DNA of 64,000 nucleotides from Hypoxylon rubiginosum. Lineage: Eukaryota > Ascomycota > Sordariomycetes > Xylariales > Hypoxylaceae. The translations under genes were made by a program, and so were the position numbers. Positions 1 to 16,100 of the stretch are shown here, in pieces. Below the pieces are notes generated by a model that worked only from the letters and a program-made list of their open reading frames with translations, was not told the origin of the DNA and made no database searches. Within the stretch, counting starts at the first letter, position 1, and each line of letters starts with the position of its first letter. Location: NCBI GenBank assembly GCA_902806565.1, contig CADCXA010000031.1:1178001-1242000 (forward strand). The letters run 5' to 3'.

Positions 1-3000
1 ATTAATATAACTTAATATAATTTTTTTAATATATAAATGTTTTATATTTTATAAAATAATGGTTTTAATTTTATTATTATTTAAAATTAAAATATTAAAT
101 TAAATATATATATAAATAATATTAAAAAATAATAAAATAAATATTTTATAAATTATATTTATAAATAATATTTAAATGTTATTTAATTTAAACTACTTAT
201 AATAAAATTATAAAAACATTTTATAAGTTTTATTATTTTAATAATTATAATAATATTTTTTTATAATATATATATTATTTATTAATATTAAATAAATTTA
301 ATATTATAATAAAATACAGCGATTAATACTTTATAAAAGGTTATATAATTATCTTATAGTTAAATTTTTTTTATTTTTTTTTTTTAAAAAGGCTCGCAGA
401 GTTTTTTATATAATTAAATAACCACGTATCGTAAAAATATACACTTTTTTATAAGATATTTTAAATATATTAATTAGGATGTTTTTTAAGTTATTTCTTA
501 AGTTAAATATTATTTAAAATAAATAATAATATAGCTGTTATTTAAACTAAAAATTACTAGTATAAAAATAAAACTTTATTATAATATTTAAATTAATTTT
601 AATATATTTAATTTAAAATAAATTAATATAAAACTTAACTTAAAATAAATTAATATAAGTTAATTTAAATTTTTTTTTTATAGTTATATTAACTTTTAAT
701 TAACTAAAAAAAGTATTTTAAATAAAAGTAATAAAAATATTAAAACGTAAAAAAACTATAATAAATATAAATAATATATTTATAATAATATTAATTTATT
801 AAATTAAATATTTAATAATAAGTTATAAAAGGAATTTCTTAGAAAATAAAACTTAAAAAAAGTTATTAAAAGTTTTATAAAAATTAATATAAAAAAGATT
901 TATATTATTATTAATATTTATATACTTTTAATTAATATAAATAAAATTATTAAAAAAATACTAGTATATTTTATTAATTTTAAACTATTAATATTTATAT
1001 TTTAATATAATATAATATTTATTTAATTTAATATTATAACCGGTTTTATAATATAAAATAATAATTTATTATTATATATTATTATATTTATTAATTATTA
1101 AATATTTTAAATTAGTTTATTAATTAAATAACTTCTTATAAAAAAAAACCTAATTTAAAAAAAACGTGTAAATAATATAAGGTTTTTTTATAACTTATTA
1201 ATATAAGAAAAAACAATTTTAATATAATATATAATAAACTTAATTTAAACTTTAAAACGTAAAAATAATACACTGTTTTTAATAATATATTATTTTTTAG
1301 TAATATTATTTTATTTTTATATTAAAAAGAAAATAAATATAATTTATTTTTAATATTTAACTTTTTATTATTTTCTTAGATATTACTAGTAAAAATATAA
1401 TAAATATAATATATAATAAAATAATTAATATTATATAAATTATTATTATAAAAATCAAATAAAACTTATAAATTATATTTAAAATAATAAATTATAATAA
1501 TTATACCACTTTAATTTAAAAAGAAGGAAAATATAATAAATAAAATTAATTTTTAAAATATTTTTAATTTATAAAAAACCTTTTTAAAATATTTTTTAAT
1601 AATAATGTTTTTTATTATTATAAAAAATAAAAAAATATATATATATAATTAAATAAATTAAATAATAAATATAATTAAAATTAAAGTTATTAGTTTAATA
1701 AAATAAAAATAAAAATATATATAATAAAATAATATAAAATAATTTATTAAATAATTTAAAGCGGATAATTAAATAAAAATAATATATTATATAAATATGT
1801 AAATAAAACAATAAATATATAATTATTTAATACTAGAAAAAAAAGTGGGGAAAACACGTGGAAAATTCACGTAATTTTTATTAAAATAACTTAAAGGTTT
1901 TATAATATAAATTATATAAAAAAAAGTTATATATATAAAATATTATTAAAAAAAAAAGTTAAATATTTAATTAGTTATTTAATATTTAAAAAATATTTAA
2001 AAGTTATATTTATTATATAATATTTTATTAAATAACGTTTATTAATTTTTATATATTTAATATAATTAACAGTTTTTATTAATTTTAATATATTATATAT
2101 TTATTATAATTAACTAATAAAACGAAATAAAAGTTTTAAAAACCACTTTTTAGTTTTTTTAATATTATTATTTATAATTTATAGCTTTAAAACTTTGTTT
2201 TTTTTTAAGTATTTAACATATTTAATATAACTTAGTTTAATTATTTATAATATATAAAAAATATATTTATAATTTAATATTTCACTTAATTAAAAGCTTT
2301 TTAATAATATAAATATTAAAGTAATATATATTTTAATTATAAAGTAATTTAATTATTATTTATTTTAATTTATTATAATTATAAATAAATATTAAAAATA
2401 TATATTACTTATAAATAAATTATTTTTCTTAAAATTATTTAAGTAATATTATTATAATATATTAATAAATTAAAATTAATATTAAGAAATTTAATAACTA
2501 TTATTATTTAAAAAATATATAAAAGAATTTTATTATAATATTAAACTTATTGTTATTTATATATTAATTTAATTTATTAATTTTTTTTTACTTATTATTT
2601 TTATTATTTATTTTTTATATAAATTTATTTATAATTAATCGATTATATTAATTATTTAAATATAATATATAAAAAAAAACCACTTGGTAATTTCTATAAG
2701 TTTAATATAAACAAATAATTTAACTTATATCGCTTATAATATTATAATTATTTTTATATAATAATTTATTATTTTTATATAACTAAAGTAATTTAATTTT
2801 AAGTATTTTAATTTTCGCTTTGTTTTTACTTTTGTTTTTAGTTTTATTTATATTATTATTATTATTATTTATTTATATAATACCATCGCTTTTTATTAAA
2901 AATAAAAAGTTTAATTTAAACTTTATATTTAATTTTTTTAAATTATATTTTATTTTTTTATTGTTAAAATAATTATTATAATTAAATTTAATTAAACTAG

Positions 3001-6000
3001 GTTTAAAATTAAACTAAAAGTTAAACTTAAAATTAAAAATGTTTTAAAAATTTAATAAATTATAATTTAATTTAAATTTAAATTTAAAGCTAAATATATT
3101 TAAGTTTTAAAAACTAAATAAGTTATAATTAAATTTTAATTTAAAATTAAAGAATTAAAAATATAATTTTAAGCGTTTTATTAAATAATTATAATTATTA
3201 TCGTATATATTATTAAATTATATTTTTCCACGTAATATTTTTTTATAATATATTTTAATATCGTTATTAAAAAAATTAAAATTATAAAACTTAAAAATAC
3301 AAAATTTAATATAAAATGTTTTAAATATTTTAATTTTATTATTAATATTAAACATATTATTTAACTTATAAATATTAATATAAAATTTATATTTAATGTT
3401 TTAAATATTTTTCTTTTTTATAATATAACTTAATTTAAAATATAAATTAATAATATATAATTTAAAAGTTTTTTTTTAACGGTTTAATTAATAAAAAATA
3501 ATATAATAATATTATTAAAAATAAACTAAGTAAAATAAATAAAAAAATATTTAATAAGAATTTTATTTATAACTAAATATTAAAAGTTATAATATAAATT
3601 AATAATTTTAAAGTTATTTAAATTTACACTTAAAGTTTATAATATATAATTAATTAATAACTATAAATTATTAATATTTTTAAGAAATAAAGTTATATTA
3701 AATTAATTTAATAAATAATAAAGATTTTAATAAAAAAATAATATATTAAAAAATAAATTAAAAAAATTATTTTTAACTATTTAAATTTTAAAATTATATT
3801 TATATATATAATTCTAAATAAACTAATTCTTATATATTAATAAAATTATATAGTTATAATAAAATTTAATTTTAGTTTTAATAAAATAATAAGTTTTATT
3901 TTTAAAAACTTAAAAAAAAAGTTCTAAACTTAATATTTAAATTAATATTTTAAGATTTTAATAAGTTTTAAAATAAATTAATTATAAAAGGAATTTTTTC
4001 GGTTTTTAAATATTCTTAAATTAATAGTAGTAATATTTATTTTAAGTTTAATTTCGTTTTTATTAGAAAAAACCACTAGTTAAAATTCAAGAAAAAAGAA
4101 ATAATAAATTATATATATTATAAAAGTTAATATAAAAAAAATATTTAATAAACGAAATAAAGCTTATTTATATTTTTATTTGTTTTTATAACTTAGAATA
4201 AAAAAGAAATAATAATTAGTAAAAAAAATATTATTTTTTAATTTAATAATAAATTTCAAGGAATTTAATATTTTAAATAAATAAACGTTATATTAATAAT
4301 ATTATTAATTTTTAACGTTTATTTTTTTATTAAAAGTTTAAATATTCTTAGTTATAATATATATAATAATATATATTAAAAAATAAAAAACGTTATTATT
4401 TTTAATAATTTAAGTATTAAATATTAATTTTAAATTAAAATAATTTAAGTGGTAAATATTAACGGTTTTTAATAATAATTTATATAGTTTTTTTTAAAAG
4501 AAAAATATAAAAATAAAAAAATAAAACTTTAATATAATTATAATATATATAAAAAAATAATAAGGTTTATATAATATTATAAATATATTAAAATCTAAGT
4601 AACATATATAAATATTAATAAGTAAATAAAAATAATTAAAAAAATTTAAAATATAAAATTTTTTTAATTTAAAATAATAAATATAAGATATATTAATTAA
4701 AATAAATAAGTATTTAAGCTATAATTTATTAATTTACTATAAATCGGTAATTATTTAACATATATTTACTATATATTTAAATTAAAATATTAAAATAATT
4801 TATATTATTTATAAATAAATAATTATATTATATTAAAAGTATTTATTTTAAATTATTTATTAAATTTATTTTTATTTAACTATATTTCCTTTTATATAAC
4901 TTTTAATTTATTAATATCTTTTTATATTTAATTTATATAATACTAAATTTTATTTAATTAATTTAAATATTATATTTTTTTCTTATAAAATATTTTATTT
5001 AATATTAATATTAATTTTATATTTATAGCTATATATTATTTTAAATAATATTTTAAGGTTAAATAACTATTTTTATAAAAGTTAACTATGTTTTTAGAAG
5101 CTGGTTTTAATAAATATTATACTAGTTATTTATTATAAATTTATTTTATTTTTAATATTAAAAAATTCTTAAAATTATATTTTTTTAATAACTTTTTTAA
5201 TTTTTATAATAATTATCTTAATCCGGGATTATACTTAAAATTTATCGTTATAATATAGTTTATTATATTATTATTAATAACATTTAATTATATTTAATTT
5301 ATATAATTATTTATAATATAACTTTTATTTAAATAATATTTAATTTAATAATTATTTTATTATTTTATAAATTCGGTAACTTTTTATTATAATATATTAT
5401 TATATATAATATATAAAGTAGTTTAATTAATAATTAAGTTTATATTAAAATTATTTTTTATAATTAAAAACTTAAAATAATTTTATTAATATTAATTATA
5501 TTTAATATTTTTATAAATAATTTATACTTATAATTTAACGTTTTATTATACTTTTTTATAACTTTATTTATTATTATTTAACTTTTTTATTTTATTTATT
5601 ATTTTTTTATTTATATAATTTTATAATTTTGTTTTTTTAAAAAAAAGTAATTATTATATTATTTAAATAAATAATAATTATTTTTAACTTAATTTATATA
5701 ACTAACTAATATAACGTATATATTAAAATAATTATTTTAATTTTATAATTTATATAAGTAAATTATAATTTAAAACTAAGCTTATTTATATAAATTAAAA
5801 AATAAAGAATTAAATTTATTAATATTATATTATAATATTTTATAAAAATATATGTTAATTTTTATATAAATTTTAAAACTAATAAAATAAAGTTTTTAAT
5901 AGTTATTTATAAACTATATATAATTAAAACTAAAAACTATAAATATTTTTTTTAATTATTATTTATTAAAATTTTATTTTTTTATATATTATTATATAAC

Positions 6001-9000
6001 TTATAAATATTATTAATAATATATTTTAAAAACTATTAACTTTAAAACATTAAATTATATATATTTTTAAATAATCTTATAAATTTAGTTTTTACTTAGG
6101 TTTTTAAAAAGATTCAACGTTTATTAATAATTATAAAAAAATTAATATAATTAATACGTAATATATTTTTATTTTATTAGTTTATTAGTTTTTTATTTTA
6201 TATTATATTTAAGTTAAATTTAAATAAAAAAAGCAGGATTAATTTTTATATTTTATATATTTTATAATTAATTAAAAATTTCTTTATTATAAATATTTTA
6301 ATAATAAATAAAATAACGTATATGTTTTATAAATTTAAAAAAATATATTACTAGATTATAATAAATTAATTTTTATCGTTAAAACCTTCGCTTAAATAAT
6401 TATTAAATTAAATTAATACTAGGTTTTTTTTTTTATAAATATTAAATAATTAAATTATATTTTAATTTTATTATAAAAAACTAATAAGTCTTAGTTATAA
6501 TAATATTAATATTTATTTAACTTTTATAAATATTTTATATGCGGAGATATTATTAAAAAATTTATTAATTAAAATTAATATAATATTTTTTTTAAAACTA
6601 TAAAAAAATTTAATTTTAAAAAAACCCCTTATTTAAATACCAGCGAATAATTTCGTTTTTATAAAGCTTTAAATTAACCTAGATTTATATTATAATATTT
6701 TACTAATTTAAAAAATAATAATATTATTTAAATAATATTATAATATATAAATAAAAAAATTTTATATTAATCTTAAAATATATAGTTTTATATTATATAA
6801 AATATTTAAATTAATATAATATTTAAATAATTAAATTAATAAAAATATATAAAAAACCACTATTTTATTTATTTATAATTTTATTATATATTATATATTT
6901 TTATAAAAAACTAATCTTAATTATTTTAAATAAAAGTTTAATAATTCTTTTTATATTTATTTAATCTTATAAACGTTATAAAATATTATTAAAACTATAT
7001 AAATAAAATTACTATCCTTAACTATATAATTAAAACAGCTTTTTAAAATTATATATTTGTTTTTATAAAATAATTACTTTTATTTTTATTAAAATTATCT
7101 TTTTTTTCTTTTAACGCCACTTTTATTATTTTTCTTATATACGGTGTAATTACTTGTTATTTACTTAAATAAGAAAAAAATAAACAGTTACATAAAAATT
7201 AAAAAAAATAATAACTATTAAATATTTAAAATTAATTATAATTTATTTATTTAATAAATTATTAATTTTAATTTAACATTTAATTTATATTATTAAAAAG
7301 TTTTATATTTTATAAAAAATAATAAATATATTTATAATAAATATAAAAAATATATTAATATTTATATTTATTATTAAAAAACATAGCTTAAAAAACTTAA
7401 ATAATTATATAAATTAATTAAAATATATTTTAAATAATATAAAATAACTTATTATTAATATTTTAAGTATTATAACTTTTTTATATTTATTTTTTATATA
7501 TATAAAATTTTAGTTAAAAATATTTAAAAATTTAAATTAACTTTATTTATTATTTAAATTTTAAGAAAATAAAGTAAAAAAGCTTTTTTATTATTTAATT
7601 ATTTATAATATTTTATTTAAAATATATAATATTTTTAACTGTATTTTTAGGTTTAAGTAATAAGGTGTAAAATATTTTTACCACTTAATATTTTATAGTA
7701 AAAAATAATTTCTTTAATATTAAAAAAAGAAAAATGTTATTTTATTTTTTTATATATAAAAAAAAAAGCTAAAAATATATTTTAAGTATTAATTTTTAAT
7801 TATTTTAGTGGTTATAATAACCGGCTTGTTTTTATATAAACCGTTAAATTATTTATTTTTTAATCTTAATTAATAATAAAATTTTTATTATTTTTATTAA
7901 AATTAATAAAAATATTATTAATTATAATTAAAGCGAAATTTATAAATAAAAATATACAGTTAAATAATAAAACAACGTTTGTTTTAATATAAAATAAAAT
8001 CTTATTAGTTATAATTAATAAAATATCTTTTATTAATATAACAGTTATTATTAATTAAAAAAAAAACTTTTTTAAAACTTTTTTTTTAATATATAAGTGA
8101 ATTTATTAATATAAAATTTACTTTTTTTTATTTTTATTACTTTAAAATTAAGCTGATTATTATATTAATTTAACAGATTCTTTTAATAAATTACGGCTAT
8201 ATATTTTAATATTTTTTAAGTTTTTAATAATTTTTAATTATTTAATTAAATAATAAAAATATATTTATATTTAAATATTTATTTAGTTTATATTAGATTA
8301 TTTTTTTATATTATATATTATTTAAAACTTTAATTAAATATAATAAATAAATATATTTATATTATAAAAGTAAATAAGGATTATATGTTTTAATAAATTA
8401 TTTTTTATAAAAATAATAATAATTTTTAATAAAATCAATTTAATATTAAATTAATTTAAAAAAATAAAACGTTATATAATAATAAATCTTTTATAAAAAT
8501 AATAAATAAAAAAAGAAATCTTAATAAATTAAGTTATTAAAAGCGTATAAAATAATTATTATATATATAATAATATTAATTTAAACGTTTAACTTTTAAA
8601 TAGTTTTAATATTTAAATAGTTTATAATATTTATTCTTAGCGTAGTTATTTTAATATTTTTTTATATTATTTTTATTTTTTTTTATTACTTTTATTTTAT
8701 ATATAATTTTTAATAATTTTTATTTTCTTTTTTATAAAATATCGCGATATTTATATAAAAAATTAATAATAAATATTACCAGGCGTATATAATATAATAA
8801 AAATAATATCTTATAAAAATATTATTAAAATATTTAATATAAATAATTATAAAAAATATAATATTTATAACTTTCTTTTTTATTAAGTTATTATTAATAA
8901 TTTTAAGGTTAAATATATAACGTTAAATAATTTATTAAACTTAAATATATTATTTTTTTTTTAATTAATTATATTTTATAGTTTTAATATTATTTTTTAT

Positions 9001-9066
9001 ATATATTAACTTAAAATAAAAAATATATTTAAATATAAATAACCTTAAGTTAACTTTATTAAAAAT

Positions 9067-9290
9067 ATAAATATTAAATATAAATTATTTATTTTAAATA
9101 AATTATTTATTAAATAAAGAATTTTTATTTTATATAAATTACTTATAAAATAAACCTTAAATAAATTACTTATTAAATAAAAAACCTTTATTTTAAATAA
9201 ATTATCTATAAAATAAGTTTTAAATAAATTATTTATTAAATAAGAAACTTTTATTTTAAATAAATTATTTATTAGATAAAAATACCTTAT
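9067..9290. repeat. 63-bp AT-rich minisatellite (about 3 copies)
   Basis: The word TTAAATAAATT starts at 9094, 9157, 9193, 9220 and 9256, with a variant near 9130. The series 9094/9157/9220 and the series 9130/9193/9256 each have a 63-bp period, offset by 36 and 27 bp, so each 63-bp unit holds two related half units. Each half pairs the word with a TTATTAAATAA-like segment. Confidence 0.8.
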
Positions 9291-12200
9291 TTTAATTACA
9301 CCACCTAATAAATATATATTATTTATATTAAATAAATAAATTATTTTAAATAATATTTTATTAATTAATATAAATAAAACTAATATTAAAATATTAAATA
9401 AAATTAATAAAATAAAGTAGTTATTTATTATGAAAAAAACAAAACAATTAAATTATTAACAAATTAATAAAATAATAAAACTATAAATTTAAATAATTAC
9501 TTGTTAATATTATATTAAAAAAAAAATAATAAGTTAATAATTATATTAATAATAAAAATAAAACAATATAAACTTTTTTATTATTTTATTTAATATATAT
9601 CTTTTAATATAATTAAAAATAATTAATATTAAAATTTTATATTATATAAAACTTATAATTTATAATTTATAATTTTAGTTTATTAATAATATTATTCTAA
9701 AATTTTAATCTAGTAAATAAGTAATTTACATTAAAATTAAATTTTAAATAAAATTTATCTAGAAAATTTATATAATAAAAAAAATAAAATATAGTTAATT
9801 ATAATTACTAGTTATAATATTATAATAATAAGTGATTTATTTAATAAAAATATAATATCTTAAATATAATTAAAAGATATAATAAAATATATTATTTATA
9901 TATTTATATATTAAAAATCTATTATAATTTTACTAATAAAATAAATAATAATTTTTTTTTTATTACTTATTTACTTATTTTTAATAAATAAATTTAATAA
10001 AAATCTAAATAATTTTATATTAAATTTAAGTTTATAATATAATAATAAAAGCTAAAAAAGCCACCTTGGTTTAAATTAATATATAAATTTAAACTTTAAT
10101 ATTAACTTAAAATAATAAATATTATTTTTATTTAAATTATTTAAAATATTACTAGTTTAAATATAAATTATAATAATAAGTTTTATTAAATTCTTTTTAT
10201 ATTTTATTTATTATTTATATTTAATAATAATATATTATATATTTATATATAATTAACTTTTAAAAATCTAATATAATTAATTTAATTTTTAAAAAACTAA
10301 CTTAATTAAAATAAATTAAATTTAAATTATTTTTATTTAAAAGTAATTAATTTAATAATAATTTATTATTTTTAAATAATTTAAAATATTATATAATTAT
10401 AATAAAAAGGTAAAAAAAAGAAAAAAAAAAGTTTAAAAAATATAAACGGAAATAAATATAACAATAAAAATAAATATAAAAAGAAAACTAAAAAAAAAAA
10501 AAATTTAAAAGTAAAAAGTAAAAAAAAACACCGGCGTGAAATAAATTAAAAGTTTTATATATAAAATTATATTTTATAAATTTAAAAAGCCATGGCTTTT
10601 ATTTTTTTTTTAAAATAATATAGCTAAAAAAAATATTAATTTACTTATTAAAAAAAAATATATAGCTTTTAATATTAAATTAATTTTAATTAAAATATTA
10701 TTTATATTTATTAATATCCTTAAGATTTTTAATATTATTTTAAAGTTAAAAATAATTATTATTATTAAATAATTATTATAATATAATATAAATACTTATA
10801 AATATAATATTAATTTATTATTAGTTAAATTAATTAATTTATTTAATATAAATAATATTAAAATTAATTATAAAGTTTAAAAATATTAAATAATTTTAAG
10901 ATTTATATATTATAATTATTTTAAATAAATTATTTTAATAGATATTATAAATATATATAAGTGGAAAATTAATATATTATTATTTAAATTTATTAATTTA
11001 ATTAATATAAGTAAATTTAAAATTAATTAAAAAGTTTATAAATATTAAGTAATTATTAATAATTTTAATAATAAATTATTAAATAATAATTAAAATGTTT
11101 TATAATTTTAAAATATAATAATAATATTTTTTTTTAAATATAATATTTATTAATAAGTAAAATTATTTAAAATTAAATATTATAAAGGTTTTATTAATAG
11201 ATAATAAAAGTTAATAAGTGTTAATATTATAATAATTAAATTAAAAAATAATAATTAAGTTAAATATTATATTTTTAAATTTTAAAATATATATTAATAT
11301 ATTTATTAATATTTTTATTTTATAAATAAAATAATAAAAAAGTTATTATAATATAGTTATTATTTTAATATTAATTTATAATAATATTATTAGCTAGTTT
11401 TTATAGTTACCCACTTTAATAATAAGTTAATTTTTAATTTCTTAAAAATAAAATAACTTAATTTTAATTACGTTATAAATTTATATTTTATTTATAATTT
11501 GTTATATTTTTTTTAATAGTTTTTAAATATTAATATTATTATAAATAACTTATTAAATAGTTATTTATTTTATTTTTATTGTTTTTTTTTTTAAAAAAAT
11601 TTACAAGGATATTTTATTTAAAAAAAAAAAAAAAAAACCTAATTTATATATAAATAATTTATAATTATTATTATATTTAAAAAGTTAAATATAATAATAA
11701 AACCTTATATAATATATATAAATATTTTAATATTAAATATATTTATAAAAAAACTTTTAATATAAATAAAACTAATAAACTTAATATAAATAAAATTAAT
11801 AAAAACTTAATAATTAAAATATATATATTTTTTATTAATATATATATAAATTATATATAAATTATTATAGCTTTAACTTTATAAAAAAATATATAAAAAA
11901 ATATTATTAATTTTAAACTTATTTTTTTTAAATAATTAGATTATAATAAATTTAATATATTATTAATTTTTATTTAAATTAATAACTTATTTAATAATAA
12001 TAATATATAATAATAATTTCTTATATATTTTTTTAAATATTAAAGTAATTATAATTTAATATTATATTAATATTATATATAATAATAATAAAATTTAGTT
12101 ATTATAATTATTATATTAAGTTAATTATAATTCTTTTAATATTTTATTTAATAACTTTATTTTTAAAAATAAAATCCCTTATTTTATTTAATAATTTTAA

Positions 12201-15200
12201 ATATATTATAAATTATTTATATTTAAATAATTCTATATAACTTTTTTTAAAATATAAGTACTTTTTTATTATTAAATAATAAATTATAATTATAGCTTTA
12301 AAATAGTTGCTATATTTTTTATTATATTTTATTAGTTTTAAATAAAATTTAAATATAAAAAAAGCGTTATAAAATATTTTTATAAATTATTTTAAAAAAA
12401 AAATATTAATTTATAAAATAACTTTTTATTTATATAAATAACGTATATTTTAATAATTAATTATTTATAATTAAATGTTAAAATTAAAATAAGGTTTTTT
12501 TTAAAACGCTAAAATATAAAATAAATTAATTAATATAAAAGTTAAATATATAATAAAATAATAAAATAAATATATATATATTTATTTTTAATTATATAAT
12601 AATATAATTTCTTTTTTATATAATAATTAATAAATTAATAAATATATTTATATTTTATAAATATTATATAATATATTTTAATATTTTTATTTTTTAAATT
12701 AAAGCTAAATAAGTTCGGTTTTTTTTTTAATTTTAATTTTACTTATTTAACTTATAAAAAATACATATAATTTATATTATATTTAGGTTAAAAAACACCA
12801 TTCCTAAGTTATAAAACATTATTTTTAAGTTATAAAAATATAATATTAAATGTATATTTACTAGAAATATTTAATTTAAAAAACGTTATTAAAATTTTAA
12901 AAGTTATAATAAAAATAATAATTAAAATATTAATAATATTTTACAAAATACCTTAATTAAAAAATAATATAATATTAAATTTATATTTATTAAATGTATT
13001 TATTTAAAAAAATAATGTTAAAATTTTATAAGCTTTAATAATAATAATAGTAAAAATATCTTAAAAAATATATATTTAAAAAAATAACATTTAGATTATT
13101 TAAATTAAAATTATAATAATAATAATTTTAATATTATTAATTTAAATTCTTTTATTTCTTTTAAAAATAACCTTAATTTTATTTCTTTTAGGAATAATTT
13201 TAATTTTAATTAAAATTAAGTAGTAATTTTTAATTAAAATTTTAAAAAAAAAATTTACTTTCCATTTTATTATATTTTACTTAATATAAATTATTTTTTT
13301 AATAATAAAATAAAAAAGCTAATTATTATAAATATTAATAATTTTTTTTAATATATAACTTAAGTTTTAATTAAAATTAAATAATTAAAAATAAATAATA
13401 TTATAATAAAAATAATAATTAATTAAAATATATAATTTATTTTATAAAATATAAAAAATTAATTAATAATATATTAATAATTTTATATAAAATAAATAAT
13501 TTATTTATATATATATTAAAAAAGTTATAATTATATTTATTAAAATTTTAATTTTATATTAAAAACTATAATTAATTATAAAAGTTTATTTTAAATTATT
13601 TTATATTTAATTATAATAAAGTTTTAATATTATTAATAAGTTATTTATATAGTAATAATTAATATTATTCTACTTTTAAAATATATTTATATATTTTATA
13701 AAAAAAATAAAAATATATTTTAATAATATATTATATTATTTAAATATTTAAATAATGTTTATATTAATTATTATTATAATTTTAATAACTATAAATACTT
13801 TTATAAACTTAATATATATTAATTTTTTAAATATATTTAATAATTATTAATATATTATATAAATATAAATAAATATAATAAGTTATAAATTATATTTATT
13901 AACACGTTTACTTTTTATTAATTTAAAAGAAATTATTTAATGTTTAATTTTAAAAATTATATATAATTTATTAAAAAAACCTATTATATATAATATAAAA
14001 TTTTAAATTATTAATAATAATAAATGTTTATATAATAATAATTATTATATTAAATAAAATAATAACTAAATTTAATAAAATAAAAAAAGAGTTATTAAAA
14101 TTAAAAAAAATAAAATAAAAATAATTAAGTTAAAGTAAAAATAAATTACTAAAATTTAATAAATATTAAATATATATTATTAATATATTTTAAATATATT
14201 AAGAAAATATATTTCTTAATTAAAATTTAAAGTTATAAAAAAATATATTTCTTTATAATATTAATTTAAATTAATTTTAATATAATATTAATATATATAT
14301 ATATTTGTAATTTTTTTTATAATTTATTTAATTATTATTTTAAAATAATTATAAAAGTAATAATAATAAAAAGTTTATATTAATATATAAAATTATAATT
14401 TTTATTTATTAGTTAAATAAAAATAATATTATTTATTAATATATTAGTTTATTAAGTTATTATTTTAAATTTTTTTATTAATATAAAAATTAATTAAATT
14501 ATATATTTCTTTATATAATATAATTAGTTTTTAAAAATATTTAATAATTTACTTTTAATAAATAATTTTATTATTATAAATATTAAATATATTATAACTA
14601 TTAAAAATTTTAATAACTTTTTTTATTATTTTATAATAATTAAAAAACATTATTTATAAATAAAGATTTTAAGTAACTTATAAATAATTAATAAATATAT
14701 TTTTTTTTTAAAATAAATTATTATATATATATAAAATAAAATTATTATAATATAATAATAATAATGTTTTTTATAATATTTATAATATTATATATTATAT
14801 ATTATATTTTATTTAAAAATATTTAAAATAATAATAATTAAAATAATAATATAAGTTAATATTTATTTTATATTTATTTTAAAGCTTTAAAACTTATATT
14901 AATAAATATATTTTTAAATTAATTTTAATTTTTAATATATATTATTATATAAATAAAAATAATAAGTTATATTATTTTTTATTATTATAATTTAATAATA
15001 TATATTTTTTTTTAAAATTTATTATTATTTAATAAATAGTTATTTAATTATTTTTAAATTTAAATATTAAATATTTTCTTATAATAAATTATTATAATTA
15101 TAATAATTTATAAACCTTATTAAAATTTAAGTTTTATTATATAAATTTAGTTTTTATTATTTAAAAAATATTATGGTTTTTAAAATAATAATATTAAATA

Positions 15201-15983
15201 TTTATATTATTAAAAATATTAAAAATAAATAATAAATTTTTTTATTTAATAAGTTTTTTTATTTATTATTTTTATATATATAAAAATGTTTATAGTTATT
15301 AAATTTATAATTTTTTATATAATAATATTTTAGTTTTTTTTATTATTTAAATAATTTTATAATAAACTTATTATATATAAATTAATTTAGTTTAATATAA
15401 TTATTTATTAAGTTTAAATTTATTAAATTTAAAAATATAAATAAATATATAAAAGTTTTTAATTATAATAAAAATTATTATATTATTATTATAAAATATA
15501 AATTTAAAATAAGTTATATTATTTTTTATAAATATATTATATAATTTATTTTTAATTATATAAAAAACTTTTTTATTAATTTAAAGAAATTTATAAATAT
15601 TAAATATATAAAATATAAATTAAATTAGTTTTTTTTTTATAAAAATATATATTTTTTTATAAATAATAAGTTTTAAATTTTAAAAATATAATACTTATTA
15701 TTTTTAATATTATTAATATTTTTAATATTTTAAATATATAAAGTTAAATAAAATTATATAAATAAAAATTTTATTTAAAAAATAAAAAAAACGTAATTAA
15801 ATATAATAAAAATAAATAACTTTAAATATATTAATTATTTAAATATTAAAATTTTTTAATAAAAAATTAAATATAAGTAATTTAAATATTAATTAATTTA
15901 AATTTAAAATAAATTTTTTAATATTATAAAATTATTAAGTTATTTTTATTTAATTAATATAATAAATTTATTATAATATTATA

Positions 15984-16100
15984 ATAAGTTTATAAAAATT
16001 TAATAAATTTATAAAAACTTAATAAGTTTATAAAAATTTAATAAATTTATAAAAATTTAATAAATTTATAAAAATTTAATAAATTTATAAATTTATAATT
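15984..16100. repeat. 19-bp tandem repeat (about 6 copies)
   Basis: The unit TTTATAAAAATTTAATAAA restarts at 15989, 16008, 16027, 16046, 16065 and 16084, an exact 19-bp period. Copies differ only by single changes, mostly A/G or T/C. It lies about 160 bp inside the right edge of the AT-rich block. Confidence 0.85.
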
